64,000 nucleotides of DNA from Acetomicrobium hydrogeniformans (lineage in GTDB: Bacteria > Synergistota > Synergistia > Synergistales > JAFGMB01), in the NCBI GenBank assembly GCA_016841745.1, contig JAENYO010000001.1, positions 370,799 through 434,798 of the forward strand. The letters are read 5' to 3'. The notes under the pieces were generated by a model, which saw only the letters and a program-made list of their open reading frames with translations, was not told the DNA's origin and searched no databases. A program made the position numbers and the translations under genes. Below, piece by piece: positions 45,327 to 55,323 of this stretch (the stretch's first letter is position 1; every line of letters begins with the position of its first letter).

Positions 45327-46460
45327 CTAAAGTTCCGGCTTGATGGATGCAGCATAAACCTGTTTGCCATCCTTTATGGTCTTGATACCGACAGGTTTTT
45401 CAGCGTCATGGCTCTCATTGATTGTTGTTGATCCGGTTGCACCAAGCCAATCCTTGGCAGAAGCGAAGGCTTCTGTGATCTTTTCAGGATCTGTTGAACC
45501 GGCCTTTTCTATCATATCCCTGACAAACATGTAGCAGTCATAACCAAGAGCGGAATTGGCATTGGGAAGCTGATCAGGGTATTTGGCATTCCAGAGTTCA
45601 GTAAATTTCTTAGCTACAGGATTCATATCAGGCATTTCAGGAGCATAGGGGAAGGTAGTGAAACTGAAACCTTCGGCGGAATCACCGGCAATCTTGACAA
45701 GATCCGGGTTATCCATGGCATCTCCACCCATGATGTCTCCCTCGAAACCAAGTTCTCTGGCCTGTTTCATAACAATAGCTCCCTCCGCAAAATAAGAAGG
45801 AATGAAGAGGAAATCGGCACCCTTACTGATCATATCAGTAAGCTGAGCTGTAAAGTCCTGGTCGCCAGACTGATATTTGTAAAGAGGAAGTACTTCCCCA
45901 CCCTTTTTGATGAAAGAATCTTTAAAGAATTTACTAAGGCCAACAGAGTAATCCTGAGCTACGTCAACAAGAAGAGCAGCCTTGCGGGCCTCAAGATTCT
46001 CATAGGCATATGTTGCAGCAGCAGCACCCTGGTATGGATCGATGAAACACATACGGAAATAATATTTTTTCCCCTGGGTTACGAGAGGATTTGTTGCGGA
46101 ATCTGTAATAACAGGGATTCCAGCTTTTTCTGCCACTTCTCCGCCTGCCATGGAAAGGGAAGATCCGTAACTTCCTATGATCGCAACAACCTTTTCCTTA
46201 TCGATCAAACGTTTGACCGCATTAGCTGCCTCAACCTTATCTGATTTATTATCAACGATAATAAGTTCGATCTTTTTCCCAAGCACTTCTGGTGCCTGTT
46301 CCTGGGCAAGCTTCATACCATCAACGGTCAACTGCCCGCCAAAAGCCATCTGTCCTGTCATTGGCTCATATACACCAATTTTGATGACATCTGCAGCCAT
46401 GGCCATTCCCGCAAATACCATAACCAAAAGCCCTGCAAGTAAAACATTACGTAACTTCAT
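45327..46460 (-). CDS. livK: Branched-chain amino acid ABC transporter substrate-binding protein
   Basis: Periplasmic type I binding protein. Signal peptide MKLRNVLLAGLLVMVFAGMAMA, then IKIGVYEPMTGQMAFGGQ, AIIGSYGSSLSMAGGEVAEKAG and IPVITDSATNP, which line the ligand cleft. About 377 residues. ATG 46460 follows GGAGGGG; the frame extends to 46493. No lipobox is present at the cleavage site, so it is soluble rather than a lipoprotein. Ligand: Leu/Ile/Val or another amino acid. Confidence 0.94.
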   Translation of the reverse strand: MKLRNVLLAGLLVMVFAGMAMAADVIKIGVYEPMTGQMAFGGQLTVDGMKLAQEQAPEVLGKKIELIIVDNKSDKVEAANAVKRLIDKEKVVAIIGSYGSSLSMAGGEVAEKAGIPVITDSATNPLVTQGKKYYFRMCFIDPYQGAAAATYAYENLEARKAALLVDVAQDYSVGLSKFFKDSFIKKGGEVLPLYKYQSGDQDFTAQLTDMISKGADFLFIPSYFAEGAIVMKQARELGFEGDIMGGDAMDNPDLVKIAGDSAEGFSFTTFPYAPEMPDMNPVAKKFTELWNAKYPDQLPNANSALGYDCYMFVRDMIEKAGSTDPEKITEAFASAKDWLGATGSTTINESHDAEKPVGIKTIKDGKQVYAASIKPEL

Positions 46461-46503
46461 ACACTTTTCCCCTCCTTCAAATAGATGAAACAAAACTAGA
46501 ATT

Positions 46504-46557
46504 ATTATACACTAAGAAAAGTTTCACGAAGATATGGCGCTAATAAAATCAAGTCAA
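46504..46557 (-). promoter_or_regulatory. Promoter region of livKHMGF
   Basis: Two candidates on the minus strand: TTGACT (46552-46557), 17 bases, TATCTT (46529-46534); and a perfect TATAAT (46504-46509) lacking a good -35. Either gives a liv transcript starting with livK. Confidence 0.5.
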
Positions 46558-46561
46558 TTTT

Positions 46562-47746
46562 TTAAGCTATAATTTCAAGATCCCTTCCCACAGCAGCAAA
46601 CTTACCTACAGCAAAATCAAGGTCTTTTCTACTGTGTCCGGCAGAAACCATAACTCTTATTCTTGCCGTTCCCCTTGGTACGGTGGGAAATGCTATAGGC
46701 CCTGCAAAAATACCTTCATCAAAAAGCCGTGAACTGAATTTTTTGGCAGCAATCTCTTCTCCGATGATAACCGGAGTTATGGGGGTTTCACTGTTCCCTG
46801 TGTTGAAACCCAGTTTTTTCAACTCTTCCTTGAGGTATTTCCCATTATCCCAGAGTCTTGTTACAAGCTCATCGCTTTCCTGGAGAATTTCAACGGAAGC
46901 AAGACAGGCTGCAACATCGGGAACGGTAAGAGCACTACTGAAAAGGTTAGGGCGTGCCTTCTGTCTCATGAATTCGACAAGGTCCATACTTCCTGCTATA
47001 AATCCCCCCACCACACCAAAGGCTTTTGAAAGAGTCCCAACTTCAACATCGACCCTTCCATGAAGACCGAAATGATCAACTATACCCCGGCCGCCTCTTC
47101 CCAGCACTCCTTCTCCGTGTGCATCATCCACCATGATCATTGCACCGTACCTTTGCGCCACATCCACAAGAGCCGGAAGGGGAGCAATATCTCCATCCAT
47201 AGAAAAGACTCCGTCTGTCACTACAAGTTTTTTACAGTGTTGATCTTTATATTCTTCCAACTTCAAGGCAAGATTATCGTGATCACTATGCCTGAAACGA
47301 ACTATTTTAGCTCCGCTGAGTCTGGAACCATCAATTATGGAGGCATGGTTAAGTTCATCACTGAAAATAAGGTCGTTTTTACCTACAAGGGCTGGAATAG
47401 CTGCAAGGTTTGCACAAAAACCTGACTGGACAAGGGCGGAAGCCTCAGTCCCTTTAAATTCTGCCAGTTTCTGCTCCAGTTCAACATGGATACTCAAAGT
47501 ACCGGCAATAGTTCTTACCGCGCCAGGCCCCACACCAAAACGATCGACCAGGTCCTTGACCCTGGAAACCAACCTGGGCTCACTACATAATCCCAGGTAG
47601 TTATTGGAACACATATTAAGGTATTTCTTACCCTCAATGTTAACCCAGGCACCCTGGGGACCATCAATAGTGCGGATATTCGTATATAGACCTTCTTCTT
47701 TGAGTTTCTGGACCTCTTCTTTCAGGAAAGTCATTGGTACCGCCAT
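46562..47746 (-). CDS. kbl: Glycine C-acetyltransferase (2-amino-3-ketobutyrate CoA ligase)
   Basis: PLP-dependent alpha-oxoamine synthase that with threonine dehydrogenase converts threonine to glycine and acetyl-CoA. About 394 residues: [53 protein letters not shown], and the PLP-lysine site [16 protein letters not shown] and BioF are close relatives; the N-terminal [22 protein letters not shown] and absence of bio genes favour Kbl. It precedes livKHMGF, fitting amino-acid catabolism. Start choice among TTG 47755, ATG 47746 and ATG 47734 is uncertain. Confidence 0.85.
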   Translation of the reverse strand: MAVPMTFLKEEVQKLKEEGLYTNIRTIDGPQGAWVNIEGKKYLNMCSNNYLGLCSEPRLVSRVKDLVDRFGVGPGAVRTIAGTLSIHVELEQKLAEFKGTEASALVQSGFCANLAAIPALVGKNDLIFSDELNHASIIDGSRLSGAKIVRFRHSDHDNLALKLEEYKDQHCKKLVVTDGVFSMDGDIAPLPALVDVAQRYGAMIMVDDAHGEGVLGRGGRGIVDHFGLHGRVDVEVGTLSKAFGVVGGFIAGSMDLVEFMRQKARPNLFSSALTVPDVAACLASVEILQESDELVTRLWDNGKYLKEELKKLGFNTGNSETPITPVIIGEEIAAKKFSSRLFDEGIFAGPIAFPTVPRGTARIRVMVSAGHSRKDLDFAVGKFAAVGRDLEIIA

Positions 47747-47780
47747 TATTCTCAATTCCCCCTTAAATATAAAGTCAGAA

Positions 47781-47798
47781 CTATGGTAATAATCATAG
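47781..47798 (-). promoter_or_regulatory. Extended -10 of kbl overlapped by an inverted repeat
   Basis: Minus-strand TGCTATGAT is an extended -10 (TATGAT at 47792-47797). An imperfect dyad ctatggtaataatcatag spans it, with 5-bp perfect outer arms, as expected of an operator. No known regulator is assigned and no good -35 is seen. Confidence 0.35.
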
Positions 47799-47922
47799 CA
47801 CCATGGAAATGTAAAAAATACAGTTCACAGGAATTGTTAGCACAGAAAGGTGAATCTGACAAGAAGAAAAGAAAGGGATCTTAGTCTCTTGAAGTCACTG
47901 ATTGCATGCTATCCCGATGCTC

Positions 47923-48381
47923 TTATCTTTCTGAAGAGAGCCTTGCCAGTTCTTTCTGGAAACTTGCAATATCGGTAAATTCCCGATACACCGATGCAAA
48001 TCTAACATAGGCAACTTTATTCAGTTCCTTAAGCTCAGACATTACTAATTCTCCTATATCGTTACCTGATACCTCTCCATAGCCCTGCGTTCTGAGCTTA
48101 TCTTCTATCCTGCATGTAATATCCTCTATCTGCTCCAGGGAGACGGGCAGTTTCTCGCAGGCTTTACTGATACCTCTCAAAAGTTTTGATCTGTCAAAGG
48201 CCTCCCTTCGCCCATCTTTTTTCAGAACCCAAAGCACCCTTTTCTCTTCAACTCTTTCATAAGTAGTGAAGCGGGCAAAACAGACAGGACATTCCCGCCT
48301 TCGGCGAACGACTTTTCCCTCATCAGCAGTTCGGGTTTCGATAACCCTAGTTTCCATGGCACCGCACTCCGGGCATCTCAT
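47923..48381 (-). CDS. nrdR: Ribonucleotide reductase repressor NrdR
   Basis: Zinc-ribbon/ATP-cone repressor of nrd genes. 152 residues: zinc ribbon MRCPEC...RRECPVC with RVIETRTADEG and RFTTYER between and after the cysteine pairs, then ATP-cone (VLKKDGRREAFDRSKLLRGI, about 48-138). GGAGG seven bases before ATG 48381 sets the start. Two NrdR-box-like sites lie directly upstream, pointing to autoregulation. Confidence 0.96.
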   Translation of the reverse strand: MRCPECGAMETRVIETRTADEGKVVRRRRECPVCFARFTTYERVEEKRVLWVLKKDGRREAFDRSKLLRGISKACEKLPVSLEQIEDITCRIEDKLRTQGYGEVSGNDIGELVMSELKELNKVAYVRFASVYREFTDIASFQKELARLSSER

Positions 48382-48388
48382 AGAAAGA

Positions 48389-48440
48389 CCTCCACATATA
48401 GGATATGGTTTATTATAATAACTCAACATATAGAGTACAA
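48389..48440 (-). promoter_or_regulatory. nrdR promoter with tandem NrdR boxes
   Basis: TTGTAC (48435-48440), 17 bases, TATAAT (48412-48417). Box 1 ACTCTATATGTTGAGT (48421-48436) fills the -35/-10 spacer; box 2 ATCCTATATGTGGAGG (48389-48404) overlaps the ribosome site. The boxes share a CTATATGT core and start exactly 32 bases apart, the usual spacing for cooperative NrdR binding. Box 1 matches 13 of 16 positions of the consensus as I recall it. Confidence 0.65.
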
Positions 48441-48482
48441 GTATAGAGCAAATCGAACCAAAAGGCTGAAAAGATAAAGGAA

Positions 48483-48506
48483 AAGGCCGGGAGAATTCCC
48501 GGCCTT
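48483..48506 (-). terminator. Terminator after yqeY
   Basis: Minus-strand AAGGCCGGGA-ATTC-TCCCGGCCTT, a 10-bp stem followed by TTCCTTTATC. Ends the hinT-rpsU-yqeY unit. Confidence 0.88.
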
Positions 48507-48518
48507 GAAGGTTTGTAC

Positions 48519-48980
48519 TTATTGCAGTTTCTGGAGAAAGTCAGAAACTTTCTGACGGATCATATTACCATCAGCCTTACCTTTTACCATGGGCATCACT
48601 TTTCCCATGAGCATACCCATATCCTTAGGTCCCTGGGGATGGACTGCATCAGCAGCCTTGCTGATTATTGAATCAATTTCCTCAGTCGAAAGCTGTACCG
48701 GGAGATACTGATTAAGGACCTCGACTTCCTGTAGTTCCCTTTCAGACCTGTCTCTGGCGCCTCCCGCAAGATACTGATCTGCCGCTTCTCTGCGTTGCTT
48801 GATCGATCGCTGAACAAGCCCAAGGATATCTTCGTCGGAGACCTCGTGAGAACTTCCCTTAGCTGTTTTCGCCTTCTGGATCTCGGCTTTTAACATTCGT
48901 AGGGTCGAAAGACGGAGTTCATCCCTGGTTTTCATGGATTCTACTAAATCTGACTGAATCTTTTTCTCTAGGTCAGACAA
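48519..48980 (-). CDS. YqeY/GatB-domain protein
   Basis: A 153-residue protein of the YqeY family, related to the C-terminal domain of GatB and thought to bind tRNA, though its role is unproven. Visible: LRLSTLRMLKAEIQKAK, EDILGLVQRSIKQRREAADQY, LPVQLSTEEIDSII, and MGMLMGKVMPMVKGKADG. TTG start with GGGGG eight bases upstream. Follows rpsU by 12 bases, a widespread association. Confidence 0.92.
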   Translation of the reverse strand: MSDLEKKIQSDLVESMKTRDELRLSTLRMLKAEIQKAKTAKGSSHEVSDEDILGLVQRSIKQRREAADQYLAGGARDRSERELQEVEVLNQYLPVQLSTEEIDSIISKAADAVHPQGPKDMGMLMGKVMPMVKGKADGNMIRQKVSDFLQKLQ

Positions 48981-48992
48981 GCTTTATACCCC

Positions 48993-49175
48993 CTACCTGG
49001 TCTTGTTCTTCTTTCTTTTAGCAGCCGCTTTTTTCAGTTTTTTTACTTCGCTTGGTTTTTCATAGTGTTCTCTGCGCCTTGCCTCGCGAAGGGTACCAAC
49101 TTTAGAAACTTCGCGTTTAAATCTTTTCAACGCATCTTCAAGGGACTCGTTATCTCTGCGAACGACAGTAGTCAT
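48993..49175 (-). CDS. rpsU: 30S ribosomal protein S21
   Basis: 60 residues: [46 protein letters not shown]. Small, strongly basic protein of the 30S platform near the anti-Shine-Dalgarno site. GGGGGG precedes the ATG. Between hinT and yqeY. Confidence 0.97.
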   Translation of the reverse strand: MTTVVRRDNESLEDALKRFKREVSKVGTLREARRREHYEKPSEVKKLKKAAAKRKKNKTR

Positions 49176-49211
49176 ATACGTTCCCCCCTTTCATTGGGAA
49201 AAAACCGCTCT

Positions 49212-49553
49212 TTAACCTGGGGGCCAATGGAACTGCCTTCCTGCCAGAAGATGTATATGCAGATGAGGTACAGTCTGACAGGCCATGGAACCGCAGTTTA
49301 CAACCAATCGGTATCCATCCTTATCCAAGCCAAGATCACGAGCGACTATTGTAGCATTATTCATCAATTTTGCCCAGATATAGGGATCATTAACTTGACT
49401 CGCTGAAGGAATATGCTCTTTAGGAATTACCAGAAGGTGGATAGGAGCTTGGGGGAAAACATCCCTAATCACGAGAACATCTTCATCCTCATACACGAAG
49501 TCTGCCTTCTGATTGCCCTTGATTATCTCACAAAAAATACATTTTCTATTCAT
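49212..49553 (-). CDS. HIT-family nucleotide-binding protein (HinT-like)
   Basis: About 113 residues. CIFCEIIKG at the N-terminus, VIRDVFPQAPIHLLVIPKEH, and the histidine triad PHLHIHLLAGRQ. Purine nucleoside phosphoramidase type by family. The ATG at 49553 gives the conserved start MNRKCIFC; a TTG four codons upstream is possible. First gene of hinT-rpsU-yqeY. Confidence 0.92.
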   Translation of the reverse strand: MNRKCIFCEIIKGNQKADFVYEDEDVLVIRDVFPQAPIHLLVIPKEHIPSASQVNDPYIWAKLMNNATIVARDLGLDKDGYRLVVNCGSMACQTVPHLHIHLLAGRQFHWPPG

Positions 49554-49915
49554 ACCATCGATCAATTCCTGTTATTTAGATTAACTTAATCCTATCATAT
49601 TACCGGAAATATATACACAGATCAGGATTGCTGATCCTCAATAATATTTCATGATCAAAAATTACTTAGTTATAGATTATTTATAGAGAAATAGAGATGT
49701 ATCGTAGACTATATTCCTTTGTCGCAGAACCTGTCCTTTAATTTTTTACTCATACCTTAATGAATATAATCCGGTCATTTTTTCCCAAACTCAAAATATG
49801 ACTGATTTGAAGAGAACTTCTGGAACCGGCAATTTTTCACCATTGAAAAAACTTTTGCTTACACGACTCCTGAGTGGCCAAAAGACATATACCTCGACCT
49901 ATATCTGTTTCTATC
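49554..49915. other. AT-rich intergenic region upstream of hinT
   Basis: About 360 bases between the mtaB stop and hinT. It must hold the hinT promoter, but no clear -35/-10 pair was found. It contains a perfect 6-bp inverted repeat gatcag-gattg-ctgatc (49620-49636) and a weak hairpin around ttttttca/tgaaaaa (near 49832-49849). No open frame, tRNA or known leader was recognised. Confidence 0.5.
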
Positions 49916-51268
49916 TCAAGAAATATCTTCATCACTTGGAGGAGTTAAAATATCAGCGTTAAGTCCACCTGGGGAAATGGACCTGGGGATAACTTTTACA
50001 ATATGATTTACCTCTGAATCACCCAAAGCCTGAACCCTTATGAACTCCCGTGTAAGCCCCTCAAGAGAGGAACCCTCTTTTTTCTCCAAAAGAAGTTCAA
50101 CCGGCCTTCCTATCCACCTTTTACAGTACCTGGCAAGACTTTTTTCTCCAGATTCCAAAACCTCATGAACCCTTTCACTGATAACTTTAGAAGGTACTGA
50201 GGGACCCATTTCAAATGCTGGAGTACCTTCCCTTGGAGAGAAGGGAAAAACATGAAGTTTCCCGAAATCCGCCTTATCAATCAGATCAAGGGTATTGTGA
50301 AAAGCTTTATCATTTTCACCGGGAAATCCTACAAGTATGTCAGTGCTTATATGGACATCTTTTCCGAGATGACATCTTACCCTGTCAACCATTCTAAGAT
50401 AATCCTCTCCAGTATATCCCCGTTTCATTCGGGATAATACACCATCATCACCGCTCTGTAGAGGAAGATGAAGGTGCCGGCAGAATTCAGGGGTTTCAGA
50501 AAGGGCTATAAGCAACCCTTCACTGAGCGCAAAAGGTTCAAGAGATCCAAAACGTATCCGCCATAGTCCAGATATGCAGGAAAGTTTCTTCACCAGATCA
50601 CCAAGGGAAATGGAACCATATTTTTCATAAAGACCAAGGTGAACACCAGTAAGCACAACCTCATGACATCCAGCGGAAACAACATGGCTAACTTCTCTTA
50701 TGATATCGTCGGGATCCCTGCTGACAGGATATCCTCTGACATAGGGAATTATGCAGTAACTGCAGAAATGATTACACCCATCCTGTACTTTCACAAATGC
50801 CCTGGTATGAAGTAAGGGCTTTTCGAGAAAAAGCGGATCCCACTGATCATTTTCCATTATCCCCATACGTTCCAGTAAGTATTCCAACTTGGATCCATGC
50901 TTGAGATATCTTTCCAGCATTTCAGGAATACATGATTTATTCCTGCTTCCAATGAGGATATCTATACCAAGAGACCTGGATTCACTTTCGCTTATTCGCT
51001 GAGCCCAGCAGCCGCATACGACAAGGATGCAACCAGGGGAAAGACGTTTGATCTTCCTGGATAGTTGTCTACATTTTCTATCTGCTGTTGCAGTAACTGT
51101 ACACGAAAGTATAATTGCGGCATCTATACCTGAAGGATTTGTAATGATTTCTGCACCTTTTAAGGAGAGCATCGAGGCAAGGGCCTCCGACTCGTATTGA
51201 TTTGTTCTGCAACCCAGGGCGTGGATCCAGATCTTTTTACCACGTAGATAACTATACAAACGATTCAC
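49916..51268 (-). CDS. mtaB: tRNA (N6-threonylcarbamoyladenosine(37)-C2)-methylthiotransferase MtaB
   Basis: Radical-SAM methylthiotransferase converting t6A37 to ms2t6A in ANN-decoding tRNAs. N-terminal [4Fe-4S] domain cysteines in ALGCRTNQYESEAL, SCTVTATADRKC and VVCGCWAQR; radical-SAM cluster CNHFCSYCIIPYVRG; a TRAM domain at the C-terminus. GCRTNQYE marks MtaB rather than MiaB or RimO. 450 residues. Confidence 0.94.
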   Translation of the reverse strand: MNRLYSYLRGKKIWIHALGCRTNQYESEALASMLSLKGAEIITNPSGIDAAIILSCTVTATADRKCRQLSRKIKRLSPGCILVVCGCWAQRISESESRSLGIDILIGSRNKSCIPEMLERYLKHGSKLEYLLERMGIMENDQWDPLFLEKPLLHTRAFVKVQDGCNHFCSYCIIPYVRGYPVSRDPDDIIREVSHVVSAGCHEVVLTGVHLGLYEKYGSISLGDLVKKLSCISGLWRIRFGSLEPFALSEGLLIALSETPEFCRHLHLPLQSGDDGVLSRMKRGYTGEDYLRMVDRVRCHLGKDVHISTDILVGFPGENDKAFHNTLDLIDKADFGKLHVFPFSPREGTPAFEMGPSVPSKVISERVHEVLESGEKSLARYCKRWIGRPVELLLEKKEGSSLEGLTREFIRVQALGDSEVNHIVKVIPRSISPGGLNADILTPPSDEDIS

Positions 51269-51310
51269 TCTCCAGAATGGTAATTTGCCAGACTCTCGAT
51301 TTGCCTGTTC

Positions 51311-52177
51311 CTAAGCTATTTCAACAAGAACTCCCCACCACTCAGAACAGGTGATCTCATCTGTCACTAGCAGGCCGTTTGATTCCAGAATCCGGGTAAA
51401 ATCATTTTTTTCCCTTATGACCAGACCGGAAAAGATTGCTCTCCCTCTTTCGGTCAGAATAGTTTTCACGTCCGGGATCATCCTCTTTAAGGGTTCTACG
51501 ACTATATTTGCAAGGAGAAGATCGACCTTGTGGTCAAAATCCTGTAAAAGGTTCCCGGTTTTAAAATCTACAAACTCATGGGGTATGGAATTCTGGTTAA
51601 GGTTTCTATAAACTTCTTCGCTAACAGCCGGATCGATATCCCTGGAAAAAACATGAGATGCTCCCATTTTCAAAGCAGCGATGGAAAGGATGGCTGAACC
51701 TGTCCCGATATCTGCAACAACATCTCCCCGACGCAGATGTCTTTCAAGAAGTGAAAGAACTATCTGTGTGCTCTCATGATAGCCTGTCCCGAAAGCACTA
51801 CCTGGATAAATATATAAGGGAATTCTGTCAGCAGGTTCTTTGCCCTTATGCCATGGAGCCATTACTATGAAAGTCTTTCCCACCTCAAGAGGGGGAAAAG
51901 CCTCTTTCCATTCCGTATGCCATTTCTGATTTTCTATTTTGCCCGTATCAACAACTGATATTTCGGGCCAGGGATCAAGGGTCTGTTTAATTCTTTGCAT
52001 CCAGAAACCAAGATCCTGGGAACTCCTGTAGTATGCTCTGATTCTTATCTTCTCTCCCTGATCATGTTGCTCAGTGCCTATGCTTCCTGACAGATCCGCA
52101 AGGGACGCCATCACTTCTTCGGAAACTGTCTCCCCCTCCATAGTTACATACCACCAGAAACTATCCAATCCAGGCAT
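51311..52177 (-). CDS. prmA: Ribosomal protein L11 methyltransferase PrmA
   Basis: SAM-dependent lysine methyltransferase for L11. N-terminal substrate domain (FWWYVTMEGETVSEEVMASL), IYPGSAFGTGYHESTQIVLSLLE, SAM-binding VVADIGTGSAILSIAALKMGA, and LLLANIVVEPLKRMIPDV. The 288-residue length is normal. It follows the dnaJ terminator and precedes mtaB, a common order. GGGAGGG precedes the ATG. Confidence 0.94.
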   Translation of the reverse strand: MPGLDSFWWYVTMEGETVSEEVMASLADLSGSIGTEQHDQGEKIRIRAYYRSSQDLGFWMQRIKQTLDPWPEISVVDTGKIENQKWHTEWKEAFPPLEVGKTFIVMAPWHKGKEPADRIPLYIYPGSAFGTGYHESTQIVLSLLERHLRRGDVVADIGTGSAILSIAALKMGASHVFSRDIDPAVSEEVYRNLNQNSIPHEFVDFKTGNLLQDFDHKVDLLLANIVVEPLKRMIPDVKTILTERGRAIFSGLVIREKNDFTRILESNGLLVTDEITCSEWWGVLVEIA

Positions 52178-52223
52178 ACTGTTCCCTCCCTGTTCAACGT
52201 TGCGGACTCAACCTAATTTAAAC

Positions 52224-52247
52224 AGGGGAGGCTTATCAGCCTCCCCT
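52224..52247 (-). terminator. Terminator after dnaJ
   Basis: Stem aggggaggct / agcctcccct (10 bp, four-base loop) 42 bases after the dnaJ stop. On the minus strand it is followed by GTTTAAATT, a modest T tract. It separates the hrcA-grpE-dnaK-dnaJ unit from prmA-mtaB. Confidence 0.8.
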
Positions 52248-52288
52248 TCTGAATAATCAGTCTAACATCAAACGGTATTTTTGGCACA

Positions 52289-53422
52289 TCAGGCACCGAA
52301 AAGACTTTTGAATTTACCAAGAACACCTGTTCCCTTGACCCTGACATCCATTTCCACAGCAAGCTGTTCAAGGAGAGCCTTTTCCTTATCTGTCAGTTTT
52401 TTGGGAACTTTCACTGTAAGATGTATATAGAGATCACCTCGAAGAGATCCTCGCAGCGATGGCATGCCCAGGCCTCTAAGTTTCATGATCTTGCCCGGCT
52501 GTGTGCCGGCAGGTATTTCAAGATCTTTGTCACCATCGATCAGAGTTGAAACAGTCACTTCTGAACCGAGGGCTGCCTGAGGAAAAGCAACTGACAGTTT
52601 CCTGTGAAGATCTACCCCATCCCTTTTAAAGACCTTGTTTTCCATTACGTTCATCACAAGATAGAGGTCACCAGGAGGTCCCCCGTTAACACCAGCCTGG
52701 CCTTCACCAGATATCCTTAATCTTGTTCCCATGTCTACTCCGACTGGAACGGATACTTCTACTGAATGTGTTTTTCGTACTCTCCCCTCACCTTTACAGC
52801 TTTTACATGGAGATTTGATAACTTTGCCTTTTCCATTACAGTAGGGACAGGAATTGATCGAAACGAACTGACCGAAGGGTGTCCTCTGTTGAGTTTCCAC
52901 CTGACCTGTTCCGCCACATGTGGAACACGTTTCCGGAGAAGTACCAGGCTCAGAACCAGTTCCTCCGCATCGGTCACAGGTTTCCCACCTTGGTATTTCA
53001 ACAGTCTTCCTGGTACCCTTTGCAGCCTCTTCAAGGGATATTCCAAGTTCAGACTCGAGATCTCCCCCTCTCACAGGGGCATTGGGATCAGTCCTTCTCC
53101 TTCCGGTACCACCAAAGATATTCTCAAAAATATCTCCAAAGATATCCCCTACTCCGCCGCTAAAGCCTTCGAAAGGGCTTCCTCCCGGCATATCTCCAAC
53201 GTAACCGAACTGGTCATACTGGGCTCTCTTTTGAGAATCGCTCAGAACCTCGTAGGCTTCATTTACTTTTTTAAAATGTTCTTCCGCATCCTTATTCCCT
53301 GGATTTGCGTCAGGATGATACTGTCTTACCAGTTTACGATAAGCCTTTTTAATTTCAGCAGCATCAACATCCCTCGGAACACCCAGTATCTTGTAATAAT
53401 CATTATTTCCAGGAGGGGTCAA
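52289..53422 (-). CDS. dnaJ: Chaperone DnaJ
   Basis: Type I Hsp40. J domain with HPD ([10 protein letters not shown]), G/F region (residues 75-105, [26 protein letters not shown]), four zinc repeats [32 protein letters not shown], and the C-terminal substrate domain. 377 residues. A TTG start is set by AAGAGGTGA upstream. Last gene of the hrcA operon. Confidence 0.97.
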   Translation of the reverse strand: MTPPGNNDYYKILGVPRDVDAAEIKKAYRKLVRQYHPDANPGNKDAEEHFKKVNEAYEVLSDSQKRAQYDQFGYVGDMPGGSPFEGFSGGVGDIFGDIFENIFGGTGRRRTDPNAPVRGGDLESELGISLEEAAKGTRKTVEIPRWETCDRCGGTGSEPGTSPETCSTCGGTGQVETQQRTPFGQFVSINSCPYCNGKGKVIKSPCKSCKGEGRVRKTHSVEVSVPVGVDMGTRLRISGEGQAGVNGGPPGDLYLVMNVMENKVFKRDGVDLHRKLSVAFPQAALGSEVTVSTLIDGDKDLEIPAGTQPGKIMKLRGLGMPSLRGSLRGDLYIHLTVKVPKKLTDKEKALLEQLAVEMDVRVKGTGVLGKFKSLFGA

Positions 53423-53435
53423 TAGCGGTCACCTC

Positions 53436-55262
53436 TTAAACTTCCCCTTGATCACTGAACTCGGCATCTACCGTTTCTTCCTGCTCAGTTCCGGATGTAT
53501 CTGTTGTATTCTGTTCACTTTCACCGGTTTCAGCCTGACTGTAAAGTCTTGAAGAGAACTCCTGGAGACTACCTGTCAGTTTCTCGCATGCTGCCTTTAT
53601 GGCTGGGATATCGTCAGAAGACATGGCACTTCTGACTTCTTCTATCTCTGAGTTAAGTTTAGCCTTCTCGTCATCGGAGATCTTTTCTTTAAGATCGGAA
53701 ATCAGTTTTTCGGTACTGTATATAAGGGTATCCGCCTCATTGCGGGCTTCAGCTGTCTCTTTTCGTTTTTTGTCCTCTTCCTCATGAATCTCTGATTCAT
53801 GTTTCATCTTGTTTATTTCATCTTCAGAGAGGTTGGAAGACTGTATTGTTATGTGCTGCTCTTTGGCCGTTCCCTTGTCCCTGGCCTTGACATTGAGAAT
53901 TCCATTCGTATCGATATTGAAGGTAACTTCTATCTGAGGTATTCCACGGGGTGCGGGTGGGATACCGTCAAGGAGAAAGTTTCCAAGAAGGACGTTATCA
54001 TTTGCCATTGCCCTCTCACCCTGGAAAACCTTTATATCCACGGCTGGCTGATTATTTGCAGCAGTAGAAAAAATCTGGCTCTTGGACACCGGGATAGCCG
54101 TGTTCCGCTCTATTACCTTCGTAAATACCCCTCCAAGGGTTTCAAGGCCAAGAGAAAGGGGTGTAACATCAACGAGAACTATATCTTTATGCTCTCCAGT
54201 CATTATAGCCCCCTGGATAGCTGCACCATAAGCGACACATTCATCCGGATTGATCCCCTTGGTCGGATCCTGCCCAATTATCTCCTTGATTTTTTTCTGA
54301 ACGGCAGGCATTCTTGTGGATCCGCCTACAAGAAGAACTTTGTTTATTTCCTGCTGAGAAAGGCCTGAATCTTTAAGGGCACGACGGGTAGGTTCTATTA
54401 CCTTTTCAAGGAGATCCCTCGTAAGCTCTTCAAATTTAGCCCTGCTAAGGCTTAACTCTAGATGTTTCGGGCCTGTATTCGTTGCAGTTATAAATGGGAG
54501 AGAAATGGTAGTTTCCGCCATAGAAGAGAGCTCAATTTTTGCCTTTTCTGCGGCTTCCCTGAGGCGCTGCATAGCCATACGGTCATTCTTGAGATCCACA
54601 CCCTCAGCCTTTTTAAACTCAGACACAATCCAGTCAACGACCTTCATATCCCAGTCATCACCGCCAAGACGGTTATTCCCAGCAGTAGCAAGGACTTCAA
54701 AGACACCTTCCCCTACATCGAGAATGGAGACATCAAAGGTACCTCCGCCAAGGTCAAAAACAAGTATCTTGTGTTCTCCCTGTTTATTCTCCCCATAGGC
54801 AAGGGATGCGGCGGTCGGCTCATTGATGATCCGCAGAACCTCAAGACCAGCTATTGTACCGGCATCCTTGGTTGCCTGACGCTGGGAATCAGTGAAATAT
54901 GCAGGGACTGTTATGACAGCCCTGGTAACGGGTTCTCCAAGATAATCTTCTGCATCCCTCTTCAGTTTCTGGAGGATCATGGCAGAGATTTCCTGTGGAG
55001 TATACTTTTTATCATCAATCTCCACTTTTCTTTCCGTTCCCATATCCCTCTTAATAGACATGATGGTCCTGTCAGAATTGACGATAGCCTGCCTTTTGGC
55101 AAGTTGCCCGACAAGACGTTCTCCTCCATCTTTTGCAAAGGCTACCACGGAAGGAGTAGTTCTGCTGCCTTCTGCATTGGGAATAATAGTAATGTTATCC
55201 CCTTCTTTTACTGCGATACAGCTATTTGTGGTTCCAAGGTCGATTCCTACAACTTTTGACAT
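53436..55262 (-). CDS. dnaK: Chaperone DnaK (Hsp70)
   Basis: 608 residues: [58 protein letters not shown], linker and substrate-binding domain, acidic tail ending [12 protein letters not shown]. Normal family length. AGAGGTGA precedes the ATG. Controlled with grpE and dnaJ by HrcA/CIRCE. Confidence 0.98.
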   Translation of the reverse strand: MSKVVGIDLGTTNSCIAVKEGDNITIIPNAEGSRTTPSVVAFAKDGGERLVGQLAKRQAIVNSDRTIMSIKRDMGTERKVEIDDKKYTPQEISAMILQKLKRDAEDYLGEPVTRAVITVPAYFTDSQRQATKDAGTIAGLEVLRIINEPTAASLAYGENKQGEHKILVFDLGGGTFDVSILDVGEGVFEVLATAGNNRLGGDDWDMKVVDWIVSEFKKAEGVDLKNDRMAMQRLREAAEKAKIELSSMAETTISLPFITATNTGPKHLELSLSRAKFEELTRDLLEKVIEPTRRALKDSGLSQQEINKVLLVGGSTRMPAVQKKIKEIIGQDPTKGINPDECVAYGAAIQGAIMTGEHKDIVLVDVTPLSLGLETLGGVFTKVIERNTAIPVSKSQIFSTAANNQPAVDIKVFQGERAMANDNVLLGNFLLDGIPPAPRGIPQIEVTFNIDTNGILNVKARDKGTAKEQHITIQSSNLSEDEINKMKHESEIHEEEDKKRKETAEARNEADTLIYSTEKLISDLKEKISDDEKAKLNSEIEEVRSAMSSDDIPAIKAACEKLTGSLQEFSSRLYSQAETGESEQNTTDTSGTEQEETVDAEFSDQGEV

Positions 55263-55323
55263 AAAAGTTCACCTCTTCTATGTGATATATCTCAAAATCC
55301 AGATTCTTACTTTCTGATATTTT

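Noticed and set aside
46519-46532. gtttcacg resembling half of a parS site
   Set aside because: The second half-site is absent and parS is a full palindrome.
46562-47746. Alternative call of BioF for the kbl gene
   Set aside because: No biotin genes nearby and the N-terminus fits glycine C-acetyltransferase better; the families are close, so some doubt remains.
49620-49636. Inverted repeat gatcag-gattg-ctgatc in the hinT upstream region
   Set aside because: Short and without nearby promoter elements; not enough to call an operator.
54462-55259. 265-residue plus-strand open frame inside dnaK
   Set aside because: Antisense to conserved DnaK motifs; no ribosome site or domain.
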